A stretch of 64,000 nt of DNA, taken from assembly GCF_008704425.1 (NCBI RefSeq), contig NZ_CP023696.1, forward strand, positions 4,132,501 through 4,196,500, in the 5' to 3' direction. The position numbers were made by a program, and so were the translations under genes. Of this stretch, positions 41,904 through 50,590 are shown one piece after another. A model generated the notes under the pieces. That model ran no database searches and was not told where the DNA came from. It saw nothing but the letters and a program-made list of their open reading frames with translations. Source of the DNA: Streptomyces fradiae ATCC 10745 = DSM 40063. GTDB lineage: Bacteria; Actinomycetota; Actinomycetes; Streptomycetales; Streptomycetaceae. Numbering within the stretch: position 1 is the first letter of the stretch; each line of letters opens with the position of its first letter.

Positions 41904-43244
41904 TCAGGTGAGCGATACCGTGCCGGGGGCGTCCGGCGACCAGGCGGCCAGCGGCGTGAACCCCCGGTGCCCGCACTCGCCGAACACGGTGACCGGCCCG
42001 CCGCCCGACACCGCCGCCAGCCGCCACAGCCCCGCCCCGGCCGTCGCCGACCCGGTCACCGGCAGTGCCGCGGCCCCGTCCGCCTGGGCGAGCTGCCAGC
42101 CCTCCGCCGCGGGCACCGGCACCACGTCCCGCAGCGTCACCGGCCACGAGTCCAGCCACGGATCGTCCCGCAGCGCCAGCCCGTACGCGTCCAGCGCGTC
42201 CTCGACCGTCCCGCCGGGCGGCGGCGCCTCACCCGGCACGGGGGCGGCGAACCTCTCGCCCAGCTCCGCCCGCAACTGCCCCGCCCCGGGGTGGGGGAAC
42301 AGCTCCGCGTCGATGACCAGCCCCACCGCGAGCGCCAGGTCCGGCGCCCGCCCGGCGGCCCCGAACGACAGCAGCAGCGCCGTGCGCCCCGACTCCCGCC
42401 CGTACAGCCAGATGCGGCGGGTCGTCAGCCGGCCGTCGGAGGTGTCGTACTGGGAGAGGACCAGCCACCGGTCCCGCACGGCCGGGCCGCGCCCCGGCAC
42501 CGGCAGTCCCACGCGGGTCCGGACCGTCGCCGCCAGCGGCTCCGGGAGCCGGTCGACGCCCAGCCACGCCCGGTCCAGCAGGTGCGTCAGCGCGCTCTCC
42601 TCCAGCAGCCGCGCCGGCCAGCCCGGACCGGAAGCCGGTATCGCGCCCAGCTCCCGCACCCGCGCGGCCAGGCCCGGCGCCTGGGCGTCCACCATGCGGC
42701 GGGCCGTCTCCTCCCACAGCCCGTACCCCGCCTGCCCGGCGGAGGCCAGGCCGCCGCGCACCAGGTCCGCCAGGCGCTGCTCCAGCTCCTCCGCACCCGC
42801 CGTGGCACGGGCCGCCCTGGCCGCCGCGCGGCGCCGCGCCGCCTCCTCGTCGGCCGTCCCGCCCGCGGCCTCGCGCTGCCGCACAGCCCGCGCCCGAGCC
42901 CCCCGGCTCTCCAGCCACGACCGCACCCACTCCGGGGCCTCCGCCCCCGCCGGCACGGCGCCCGGGTCGGCGGCCCACAGCAGCAGCAGCCCGAGCGCGT
43001 GCTTGCACGGGAACTTCCGGCTCGGGCAACTGCACTTGTACGCCGGGCCCGCGATGTCCACCACCGTCTGGTACGGCCTGCTCCCGCTGCCTCTGCACAG
43101 CCCCCACACCGCGCCGCCCTCGCCGCACCCGGTCGCGGACCACGGCCCGGCGGCGCCCAGCTTGCTTCCCGCTTTGCGCGAGGCGGCGTCGGGAGCCAGA
43201 GCCAGCACCTGTTCCGCCGTCCAGCGCACCCCCTGATCAGTCAT
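41904..43244 (-). CDS. SWIM zinc-finger protein
   Basis: Protein of 446 residues. An N-terminal SWIM zinc finger (CxCx6CxH: Cys71, Cys73, Cys80, His82 in YKCSCPSRKFPCKHALG) suggests DNA, RNA or protein binding. An Arg/Ala-rich helical middle follows, then a C-terminal region with RWLVLSQYDTSDGRLTT-like blocks. It is the first gene of the minus-strand block, divergent from MoxR-DUF5682-VWA. Minus-strand TACGGT lies 7 nt before the ATG, so the transcript is probably leaderless. Exact role unknown. Confidence 0.85.
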   Translation of the reverse strand: MTDQGVRWTAEQVLALAPDAASRKAGSKLGAAGPWSATGCGEGGAVWGLCRGSGSRPYQTVVDIAGPAYKCSCPSRKFPCKHALGLLLLWAADPGAVPAGAEAPEWVRSWLESRGARARAVRQREAAGGTADEEAARRRAAARAARATAGAEELEQRLADLVRGGLASAGQAGYGLWEETARRMVDAQAPGLAARVRELGAIPASGPGWPARLLEESALTHLLDRAWLGVDRLPEPLAATVRTRVGLPVPGRGPAVRDRWLVLSQYDTSDGRLTTRRIWLYGRESGRTALLLSFGAAGRAPDLALAVGLVIDAELFPHPGAGQLRAELGERFAAPVPGEAPPPGGTVEDALDAYGLALRDDPWLDSWPVTLRDVVPVPAAEGWQLAQADGAAALPVTGSATAGAGLWRLAAVSGGGPVTVFGECGHRGFTPLAAWSPDAPGTVSLT

Positions 43245-43391
43245 GCCACCGACCGTAGGACCCGCCACTGACAACGACGCCGGCACGCGGCCCCGTCCGG
43301 CCGGGCCCGCGGCGTCCCGGACCCGCCGGGGGAGCGGGCGCACCGCGCTCGTACCGTTGTCCCACCACACACGAACTCCGGGGGGAATCCC

Positions 43392-43811
43392 ATGAACCGC
43401 ATCAGCCGGTCCGCCGTCGCCGCCCTGGCCGCCGCGGGCCTCGCGCTCGCCCTGGGCGCCTGCTCGCAGGCGGCCGACGAGGCCGCCGAGCGCGTCGACA
43501 ACGCGATGAACGAGACGTACCAGGTGACGTACGAGGTGACCGGCTCGGGCATCGAGTCGATCAGCTACAACGGCGGCGGGGGCGACGCGATGAACCCGAA
43601 GCTCGAGACCGTGGAGAAGCCGACCCTCCCGTGGACCAAGACGGTCACGCTCAAGGGCATCGAGGCGCCGCTCGTCACGCCGGTCGCCATCCAGGGCGGC
43701 GCCGAGGCCACCTGCAAGATCACCCACGAGGGCAAGGTGCTGAAGGAGGCCACCGGCAAGGGCGCGGGCGCCACGCTCAGCTGCGTGGCGATCTCCCCGA
43801 TCGCCGACTGA
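43392..43811 (+). CDS. MmpS-like lipoprotein
   Basis: Secreted lipoprotein of 139 residues. The signal ends in a lipobox LALGAC with Cys22-25 region acylated by family rule. The rest is a beta-sandwich: YQVTYEVTGSGIESISYNGG, then TLPWTKTVTLKGIEAP and CKITHEGKVLKEATG, resembling the MmpS/DUF4307-type transport-accessory fold of actinobacteria. ATG 43392, preceded by ggggga. It sits between the SWIM and MoxR blocks but is separated from the latter by 600 bp, so a link to them is unclear. Confidence 0.78.
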   Translation: MNRISRSAVAALAAAGLALALGACSQAADEAAERVDNAMNETYQVTYEVTGSGIESISYNGGGGDAMNPKLETVEKPTLPWTKTVTLKGIEAPLVTPVAIQGGAEATCKITHEGKVLKEATGKGAGATLSCVAISPIAD

Positions 43812-44411
43812 CCGGGGCCCTCGGGGCCTGCCCCCGGCACCCCGGACCCGGTGTCCGGGTGACCCCGGACCCGGCGTCCGGCTCAGCCCGGAATTCGGCG
43901 TCCGGGTGACCCGGACCCAGAGTCCGGGTCACCCGGGCGCCCGGCACTCCGGCCGCCCCGCACGACGCGGGGCGGCCCACGGCCCCGCCGGTACCGGTCC
44001 GTCGGCACCGGCCCACGGGCCCCTCCCCCCAGCCCCGGAGACACCGCCCACCGGCCGTCGGCACCGCCCACCGCCCACCGGCCGTCGGCACCGCCCACCG
44101 GCCGTCGGCACCGGTCAACGGGCCGTCGGCACCGGCCCACAGTCCACCGGCAACGGCCCTCCAGCCCTCCGCTCACCGGCACCGGGCTCACGGCCACCGG
44201 CCCACCCGGCCCCACTCGTCCCCACCCGGCCTTGCGCTCCCCCCACCCAGCCCCACGCGCCCCGCCCGGACTCGCCCCCACCCCCGTCAGCGCCCGTCGA
44301 CTGCGGCCTTGTTCGCGCTCCGACCTGCGCGGACGAGTGATTGTCAGTGGCGTGGTGCACGGTGGATTCCAGACCCGGTCGAACGAATCGAACGATCTGG
44401 AGGGGGATCCC
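43812..44411. other. Repeat-rich intergenic region before the MoxR operon
   Basis: About 600 bp without a gene. It contains several variants of ccggacccggcgtccggg (43846-43935), which can fold back on themselves, and a series of caccggccgtcggcaccgcc units (about 44045-44140). The MoxR promoter presumably lies at the far end, where the sequence is less GC-rich (near 44330-44400). Confidence 0.55.
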
Positions 44412-45572
44412 ATGACCGTGCCCGCGACCACCGAGGCAGACCACGCCCGAGCCGGTTCCGCGACCGACGCGCAAGCCCGTCCCGAGGCCGAGGCCGAGGT
44501 GCTGCGGCCGCACGCGGAGGACGCGTTCGCCCATGAGTTGGAGGCGCTCGCCGCGGCCGACGACCGGCCGCGCCCGGAGCGCTGGCGGCTCTCCCCGTGG
44601 GCGGTCGCCACCTACCTGCTCGGCGGCACGCTCCCCGACGGCACGGTGATCACACCCAAGTACGTCGGACCGCGCCGCATCGTGGAGGTCGCCGTCACCA
44701 CCCTGGCCACCGACCGCGCGCTGCTCCTGCTCGGCGTGCCCGGCACGGCCAAGACATGGGTGTCGGAGCACCTCGCGGCGGCCGTCAGCGGCGACTCGAC
44801 GCTCCTCGTCCAGGGCACGGCCGGCACGCCCGAGGAAGCCATCCGGTACGGGTGGGACTACGCCCGCCTCCTCGCCCACGGCCCCAGCCGCGAAGCCCTC
44901 GTGCCCAGCCCCGTCATGCGCGCCATGGCCGAGGGCATGACGGCCCGCGTCGAGGAGCTGACCCGCATCCCCGCCGACGTCCAGGACACGCTCATCACGA
45001 TCCTCTCCGAGAAGACGCTGCCCGTCCCGGAGCTGGGCCAGGAGGTGCAGGCCGTGCGGGGCTTCAACCTCATCGCCACGGCCAACGACCGCGACCGCGG
45101 CGTCAACGACCTGTCGAGCGCCCTGCGTCGCCGCTTCAACACGGTGGTCCTGCCGCTCCCCGCGACGCCGGAGGCGGAGGTGGACATCGTCTCCCGCCGC
45201 GTCGAGCAGATCGGCCGCTCCCTGGACCTGCCCGGCGCGCCCGACGGCATCGACGAGATCCGCCGCGTCGTCACCGTCTTCCGCGAGCTGCGCGACGGCG
45301 TCACCACCGACGGGCGCACCAGACTCAAGTCCCCGTCCGGCACGCTCTCCACCGCCGAGGCCATCTCCGTCGTCACCAACGGGCTCGCCCTGGCGACCCA
45401 CTTCGGCGACGGCGTGCTGCGTCCCGCCGACGTCGCCGCCGGCATCCTGGGCGCCGTCGTCCGCGACCCGGCAGCCGACCGCGTCGTCTGGCAGGAGTAC
45501 CTGGAGACCGTCGTCCGCGAGCGGGACGGCTGGAAGGACTTCTACCGCGCCTGCCGGGAGGTGTCGGCGTGA
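44412..45572 (+). CDS. MoxR-type AAA+ ATPase
   Basis: ATPase of 386 residues. After a 60-residue acidic arm comes an AAA+ domain with Walker A GVPGTAKT (Gly108-Thr115), a helix-2 insert region, and sensor 1 in FNLIATANDRDRG followed by the Arg finger in SSALRRRFN. The Walker B position reads RVEELTRIP, i.e. Glu-Glu instead of the usual Asp-Glu. The lid domain follows. MoxR ATPases act as chaperones that insert metals or remodel VWA partners. ATG 44412, with gggggatccc and a strong ggaggg before it. Its stop overlaps the next start, so the three genes form an operon. Confidence 0.9.
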   Translation: MTVPATTEADHARAGSATDAQARPEAEAEVLRPHAEDAFAHELEALAAADDRPRPERWRLSPWAVATYLLGGTLPDGTVITPKYVGPRRIVEVAVTTLATDRALLLLGVPGTAKTWVSEHLAAAVSGDSTLLVQGTAGTPEEAIRYGWDYARLLAHGPSREALVPSPVMRAMAEGMTARVEELTRIPADVQDTLITILSEKTLPVPELGQEVQAVRGFNLIATANDRDRGVNDLSSALRRRFNTVVLPLPATPEAEVDIVSRRVEQIGRSLDLPGAPDGIDEIRRVVTVFRELRDGVTTDGRTRLKSPSGTLSTAEAISVVTNGLALATHFGDGVLRPADVAAGILGAVVRDPAADRVVWQEYLETVVRERDGWKDFYRACREVSA

Positions 45573-48097
45573 CCGGACCCCTGCTGCTCGGGGTGCGCCA
45601 CCACGGGCCGGGGTCCGCACGCGCGGTACGGGCCGCCCTGGACGCGGCCCGCCCCGACGCCGTGCTGATCGAGGGCCCGCCGGAGGCGGACGCGCTGCTG
45701 CCGCTCGCCGCCGACGCGCGGATGCGCCCGCCCGTGGCCCTGCTGGCGCACGCCGTGGACGACCCCGGCCGGGCCGCGTTCTGGCCGTTCGCCGCCTTCT
45801 CCCCCGAGTGGGTGGCCGTCCGCTGGGCGCTTGACCACGGCGCGGCCGTCCACTTCTTCGACCTGCCGGCCGCCCACTCGCTCGCCATGATGGGCGACCC
45901 CACGTGGTCCGACGAGGAGGACGACGAGGGCGGCGACGACTCCGGCGAGCAGTCCGCCGACGTGAGGCGCGACGGGCCGGGCCGGGATCCGGGCCGCCAG
46001 GGCGAGCCGGGCCGGGCGCCGGGTCGGGGGCCGCGGCCGGGGCTGCGCGTCGACCCCCTCGCCGTGCTCGCCGAGACCGCCGGGTACGACGACCCGGAGC
46101 GCTGGTGGGAGGACGCCGTCGAGCACCGCGCCGCGGGCACGGGCGACCCGCTCGCCCCGTTCGCGGCCGTCGCCGAGGCCATGACGGCGCTGCGCGAGAC
46201 GTACGGCCACGGCGGCACCGCCCGCGACCCCGTCCGCGAGGCGCACATGCGCCTGCGGCTGCGCGCCGCGCGCAAGGAGCACGGCGACGCCGTCGCCGTC
46301 GTCTGCGGCGCCTGGCACGTCCCGGCGCTCGCCGCCAAGCACACGGTGACCGCCGACCGCGCCCTCCTCAAGGGCCTGCCGAAGGTGCGGGCGGAGACGA
46401 CGTGGGTCCCCTGGACGCACCGCCGCCTCGCCCGCCGTTCCGGGTACGGCGCCGGCATCGACTCGCCCGGCTGGTACGGGCACCTGTTCGCCGTCCCGGA
46501 CCGGCCCGTCGAGCGGTGGATGACGAAGGCCGCCGGGCTGCTGCGCGACGAGGACCACGCCGTGTCCACCGCCCACGTCATCGAGGCCGTCCGGCTCGCC
46601 GGGTCCCTCGCCGCGATGCGCGGGCGCCCGCTCGCGGGGCTCTCCGAGACGACCGACGCCGTCCGCGCGGTCATGTGCGACGGCTCCGACGTGCCGCTCG
46701 CCCTGATCCGCGACCGGCTCGTCGTCGGGGACGTCCTGGGCGAGGTGCCCGAGGGGGCGCCCGCCGTACCGCTCCAGCGGGACCTCGACCGCCTCCAGCG
46801 GAGCCTGCGGCTCAAGCCCGAGGCGGCCGAGCGGGAGGTCGACCTCGACCTGCGCAAGGACACCGACGCGGCCCGCAGCCGCCTCCTGCACCGGCTGCGC
46901 CTGCTCGGCGTCGAGTGGGGCGCGCCGGAGCGGGCCCGCGGGACGGGCACGTTCCGGGAGAGCTGGCGGCTGCGCTGGGAGCCGGAGCTGCGCGTACGGG
47001 TCGCGGAGGCCGGAGCGTGGGGGACCACGGTGCTGTCCGCCGCCACGGCGAAGGCGGTGTCGGAGGCCGCGTCCGCCACGGCCCTCGCCGACATCACCGC
47101 CCTCGCCGAGCGGTGCCTCCTCGCGGACCTGCCCGAGGCGCTTCCGCTGGTCATGAAGGCCCTCGCGGACCGCGCCGCCGTCGACACCGACGTGAGCCGC
47201 CTCGCCGGCGCCCTGCCCGCCCTCGCCCGCGCCCTGCGCTACGGCGACGTGCGGGGCACGGAGACGGCAGCGCTCGCGGAGGTCGCCACGGGCCTGGCCC
47301 TGCGCGTCTGCGTCGGCCTGCCGCCGGCCTGCGCCGGGCTCGACGCGGACGGCGCCGCCGAGATGCGCGGCCACGTCGACGCGGTCCACACGGCGATCCG
47401 GCTGCTCCCGGACACGGGCGGGGGCGCCGCCGGTACGGAGGGGGGCTCGGACTCGGCCGACGGCAGGGGCACCGGCACCGGCCCGACCGCCGGCCCGACC
47501 GCCGACTCGGTCACCGGCCCCGCCACCGGTTCGGGTACGGGGGCCGAGGGGGTCGTGGCGAGGTGGGCGGACGTGCTGGAGAGGCTCGCGCGCCGCGACG
47601 CCGTCCCCGGCACCCTGCGCGGGCGGGCCGCGCGCCTGCTGCTCGACGACGGGCGGCTCGCCGAGGACGAGGCGGCTCGCCTGATGGGCCTCGCCCTGTC
47701 ACCCGGCACGGCGCCCGCGGACGCCGCCGCCTGGGTCGAGGGCTTCGCCGGTGCGGGTGGCGACGGCTCGGGGGGCCTGCTGCTCGTCCACGACGAGCGG
47801 TTGCTCGCCCTGGTCGACGCGTGGCTGACGGCCGTGCCCGCCGAGGCGTTCACGGACGTGCTGCCCCTGCTGCGGCGCACGTTCGGCGCGTACGAGCCGG
47901 GTGTGCGCCGCACGCTGGGCGAACTGGTCCGGCGCGGTCCCGCCGGGGGCGGCGGGACCGCGCCCGCGGGTGAGGGCGCGCCCGGTTTCGGGCCCGGCCT
48001 CGACGCGGCCCGTGCCGACGCGGTGCTGCCCGTGCTGGACCTGCTGCTGGGACACCGGCAGCCGACCGAGGAGGAGTGCGCGGGGGTGCCGGGATGA
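45569..48097 (+). CDS. DUF5682-family protein with TraB/Tiki-like GxxH motifs
   Basis: Protein of 842 residues, second gene of the MoxR operon; its GTG overlaps the MoxR stop (GTGA) with gggaggtg upstream. The first 260 residues resemble the TraB/ChaN/Tiki fold: a GxxH motif at Gly8-His11 (LLLGVRHHGPGS), an early Glu35 in DAVLIEG, and a second GxxH at Gly247-His250 (GAWHVPAL). In Tiki these residues bind metal and cut peptides, but that activity is not shown for DUF5682. The remaining 550 residues are mainly helical with no familiar motif, plus a Ser/Thr/Gly-rich loop near 630-655. A putative metal-dependent effector or processing component of this ATPase system. Confidence 0.85.
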   Translation: MTGPLLLGVRHHGPGSARAVRAALDAARPDAVLIEGPPEADALLPLAADARMRPPVALLAHAVDDPGRAAFWPFAAFSPEWVAVRWALDHGAAVHFFDLPAAHSLAMMGDPTWSDEEDDEGGDDSGEQSADVRRDGPGRDPGRQGEPGRAPGRGPRPGLRVDPLAVLAETAGYDDPERWWEDAVEHRAAGTGDPLAPFAAVAEAMTALRETYGHGGTARDPVREAHMRLRLRAARKEHGDAVAVVCGAWHVPALAAKHTVTADRALLKGLPKVRAETTWVPWTHRRLARRSGYGAGIDSPGWYGHLFAVPDRPVERWMTKAAGLLRDEDHAVSTAHVIEAVRLAGSLAAMRGRPLAGLSETTDAVRAVMCDGSDVPLALIRDRLVVGDVLGEVPEGAPAVPLQRDLDRLQRSLRLKPEAAEREVDLDLRKDTDAARSRLLHRLRLLGVEWGAPERARGTGTFRESWRLRWEPELRVRVAEAGAWGTTVLSAATAKAVSEAASATALADITALAERCLLADLPEALPLVMKALADRAAVDTDVSRLAGALPALARALRYGDVRGTETAALAEVATGLALRVCVGLPPACAGLDADGAAEMRGHVDAVHTAIRLLPDTGGGAAGTEGGSDSADGRGTGTGPTAGPTADSVTGPATGSGTGAEGVVARWADVLERLARRDAVPGTLRGRAARLLLDDGRLAEDEAARLMGLALSPGTAPADAAAWVEGFAGAGGDGSGGLLLVHDERLLALVDAWLTAVPAEAFTDVLPLLRRTFGAYEPGVRRTLGELVRRGPAGGGGTAPAGEGAPGFGPGLDAARADAVLPVLDLLLGHRQPTEEECAGVPG

Positions 48098-49500
48098 CAG
48101 CGACGGCAGGCGGCGCCGAGCGGGCGGAGACCGGCGCGCACGCGCCGGCGGACGGCGAGGAGCGGGCGGGATTCGGGGTGCGGGCGGTGGTGGACGGTGC
48201 CGAGCAGGCGGGATTCGGGGCGCAGGGGGTGCTGGACGGTGAGGAGCGGGCGGTGCTGGACGGCGAGGAGCGGGCGGGGGGTCCGGTGGACGTGACGGCA
48301 GGCGGCGAACGGTTCGCGGGAGGCGGCGCGGGGGCCGTGGCGGCGCCCGACGGAGACGAGCGGCTGCGGCGCTGGCGCCTGGTGCTCGGCGGGGGAGCGG
48401 CGGACGGCACGGGCCACACGCTCACGGGCACCGACGCGGCCATGGACGGCGCGTTGAGCGCCCTGTACGGCGGTTCGGGGAGCGACGCCGACCGGCGGGG
48501 CCGGCGTGACCGGTCCGCCGGGCTCGGGGGGTCGGCGCCGTCGGTCGCGCGCTGGCTCGGCGACATCCGCGCGTACTTCCCCAGCTCCGTCGTCCAGGTC
48601 ATGCAACGCGACGCCATCGACCGGCTCGGCCTCTCGGCGCTGCTGACGGAGCCGGAGATGCTGGAGGCCGTCGAGGCGGACGTGCACCTGGTGGGCACGC
48701 TGCTCTCCCTCAACAAGGCCATGCCGGAGACGACCAGGGAGACGGCGCGGGCGGTCGTCCGCAAGGTGGTGGACGACCTGGAGAAGCGCCTCGCCACGCG
48801 CACCCGCGCGACCCTCACCGGGGCCCTCGACCGCAGCGCCCGCGTCAGCCGGCCCCGGCACCGGGACATCGACTGGGACCGCACCATCCGGGCCAACCTC
48901 AAGAACTACCTCCCCGAGTACCGCACGGTCGTCCCGGAGCGGCTGATCGGTTACGGGCGGGCCTCGCAGGCCGTGAAGAAGGAGGTCGTGCTCTGCATCG
49001 ACCAGTCCGGTTCGATGGCGGCGTCGGTCGTGTACGCGTCGGTGTTCGGCGCGGTCCTGGCGTCGATGCGGTCCATCGCCACCCGGCTCGTCGTCTTCGA
49101 CACGGCGGTGGTGGACCTCACCGATCAGCTCGACGACCCGGTGGACGTGCTGTTCGGCACCCAGCTCGGCGGCGGCACGGACATCAACCGGGCGCTCGCC
49201 TACTGCCAGTCGCAGATCACCCGGCCCGCCGACACCGTGGTCGTGCTGATCAGCGACCTCTACGAGGGCGGCATACGCGACGAGATGCTGAAGCGGGTAG
49301 CGGCGATGAAGGCGGCCGGGGTGCAGTTCGTGGCGCTGCTCGCCCTCTCCGACGAGGGCGCGCCCGCGTACGACCGCGAGCACGCGGCGGCCCTGGCCGC
49401 CCTGGGCGCCCCGGCCTTCGCCTGCACCCCGGACCTGTTCCCGGAGGTGATGGCGGCGGCCCTGGAGAAGCGCCCGCTGCCCGTCCCGGACGTGGCCTGA
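48094..49500 (+). CDS. VWA-domain protein of the MoxR operon
   Basis: Protein of 468 residues, overlapping the DUF5682 gene as ATGA. The first 110 residues are a low-complexity Ala/Glu/Gly-rich arm, followed by a helical region with WLGDIRAYFPSSVVQVMQRDA and an Arg-rich stretch. The von Willebrand A domain begins near 290 with the metal-site motif DQSGS (Asp303, Ser305, Ser307) and includes GGGTDI and VLISDLYEGG. With MoxR this forms the ATPase plus adapter pair known from metal chelatases and similar chaperones. It likely links MoxR to DUF5682 or another client. Confidence 0.88.
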   Translation: MTATAGGAERAETGAHAPADGEERAGFGVRAVVDGAEQAGFGAQGVLDGEERAVLDGEERAGGPVDVTAGGERFAGGGAGAVAAPDGDERLRRWRLVLGGGAADGTGHTLTGTDAAMDGALSALYGGSGSDADRRGRRDRSAGLGGSAPSVARWLGDIRAYFPSSVVQVMQRDAIDRLGLSALLTEPEMLEAVEADVHLVGTLLSLNKAMPETTRETARAVVRKVVDDLEKRLATRTRATLTGALDRSARVSRPRHRDIDWDRTIRANLKNYLPEYRTVVPERLIGYGRASQAVKKEVVLCIDQSGSMAASVVYASVFGAVLASMRSIATRLVVFDTAVVDLTDQLDDPVDVLFGTQLGGGTDINRALAYCQSQITRPADTVVVLISDLYEGGIRDEMLKRVAAMKAAGVQFVALLALSDEGAPAYDREHAAALAALGAPAFACTPDLFPEVMAAALEKRPLPVPDVA

Positions 49501-49509
49501 GCGGCCGGC

Positions 49510-50001
49510 TCAGACCTCGTAGTAGGAGATCGAGACCGTCGTCCCGGAGCCGGTCGGGCTGACCTGGACGGTCAGGCCCTGGCCGTCCTTGCGGGCCAGC
49601 AGGTGGACGCTGGTGTCCCCCTCGTACTTGGAGGTGATGTCCCAGCCCTCGTCCTGGAGGAGCTTGATGTAGAACTGGCCGACCTCCTTCACCGGGTCGT
49701 CGGTGCGCAGCATCGCGAAGCCCGGGGCCTCGGTGACGACGTCGGCGCCGGGGTACGCGCGGACGGGGCCGGTGCTCTCCCCCGCCGCCGGGCTGCTCGT
49801 CCGCCCGGTGGGGGAGGCCGTCGGGGATCCGGTGGCGGTGGGCGAACCGGTGGGCGAACCGGTGGGCGATCCGGTGACCGTCGCGGTCGCCGTGACGGTG
49901 GCGGCGGGCTCGCCGTCGCCGTCCGAGTCGCCGCAGCCGGTGGCGGCCAGCGCGAGCGCGGCCAGTCCGGTCACCGCGACGAGGGGGAACCTTCTCTGCA
50001 C
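49510..50001 (-). CDS. Putative lipoprotein with Thr/Ser/Pro linker
   Basis: Small lipoprotein of 163 residues. The signal peptide VQRRFPLVAVTGLAALALAA ends in the lipobox ATGC. A Thr/Ser/Pro/Gly-rich linker of SPTG units follows, then a 75-residue domain (PVKEVGQFYIKLLQDEGW, and a beta-rich ending VSISYYEV). The GTG at 50001 has aggagg 6 nt upstream. Convergent with the VWA gene, only 9 bp apart. Function unknown. Confidence 0.8.
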   Translation of the reverse strand: MQRRFPLVAVTGLAALALAATGCGDSDGDGEPAATVTATATVTGSPTGSPTGSPTATGSPTASPTGRTSSPAAGESTGPVRAYPGADVVTEAPGFAMLRTDDPVKEVGQFYIKLLQDEGWDITSKYEGDTSVHLLARKDGQGLTVQVSPTGSGTTVSISYYEV

Positions 50002-50590
50002 GACTGCCTCCTGCGCATCGGGTGGACCGCCGGGCCGACCACCGGTCCGACCGCCGAGCGGACCCAAGCGGTGGGCGGCCCGCGCGCCGGACCGGCTGCC
50101 GGCGGCGCACGGCACGGGTCCAGCCTGCACAGCGGCGTCACACCCCGCAACCGGGGGTGGGCGGAGAGTGAAGGGCGGCTCGGCGGTGGCCGGGTCGGCG
50201 GCCGTCACCGACCGGCGGGCGGCCGGTTCCCACCGCCGGGTGCCCGCCGGATGCCTACCGGGCGCCCGTCGGGTGGCCGACCGGCGGCCCGCGGGCGGCC
50301 TCCGGCCGGTGCGCGCCGCGAAATCCGCAGGACAGGGCGGTCGCGGCGGGGTCCGGAGGCCCCGGAAAGGGTTGCGGTCTGTGACGGGTATCACCGCTCG
50401 GGTGTGATCTGCGATTTAGGGCCGCACCGCCTCCGGGGATAACCTGCGAGACGGACATGCCGCGTCCACGGACACCGTGTACGCCTCCCTTGTGACAGAG
50501 CAGTCACGTTGCCCTCCGCCCGCCAGACGGGCGCGCGGCACGCCCACGCATGACAACGAACCGCGATCACCAGAAAAGGGACGGACGCGC
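50002..50590. other. Intergenic region upstream of sucC
   Basis: About 590 bp between divergent genes. GTGA/TCAC half-sites cluster at 50381, 50391, 50404 and 50492-50507 (GTGAC-agagca-GTCAC). A promoter for sucCD should lie here, but no clear -35/-10 pair was recognised. Confidence 0.45.

Noticed and set aside
50491..50508. CRP-like site TGTGAC-N6-GTCACG upstream of sucC
   Set aside because: The half-site spacing is two bases longer than the GlxR/CRP consensus (TGTGA-N6-TCACA), so it is not called as such a site.
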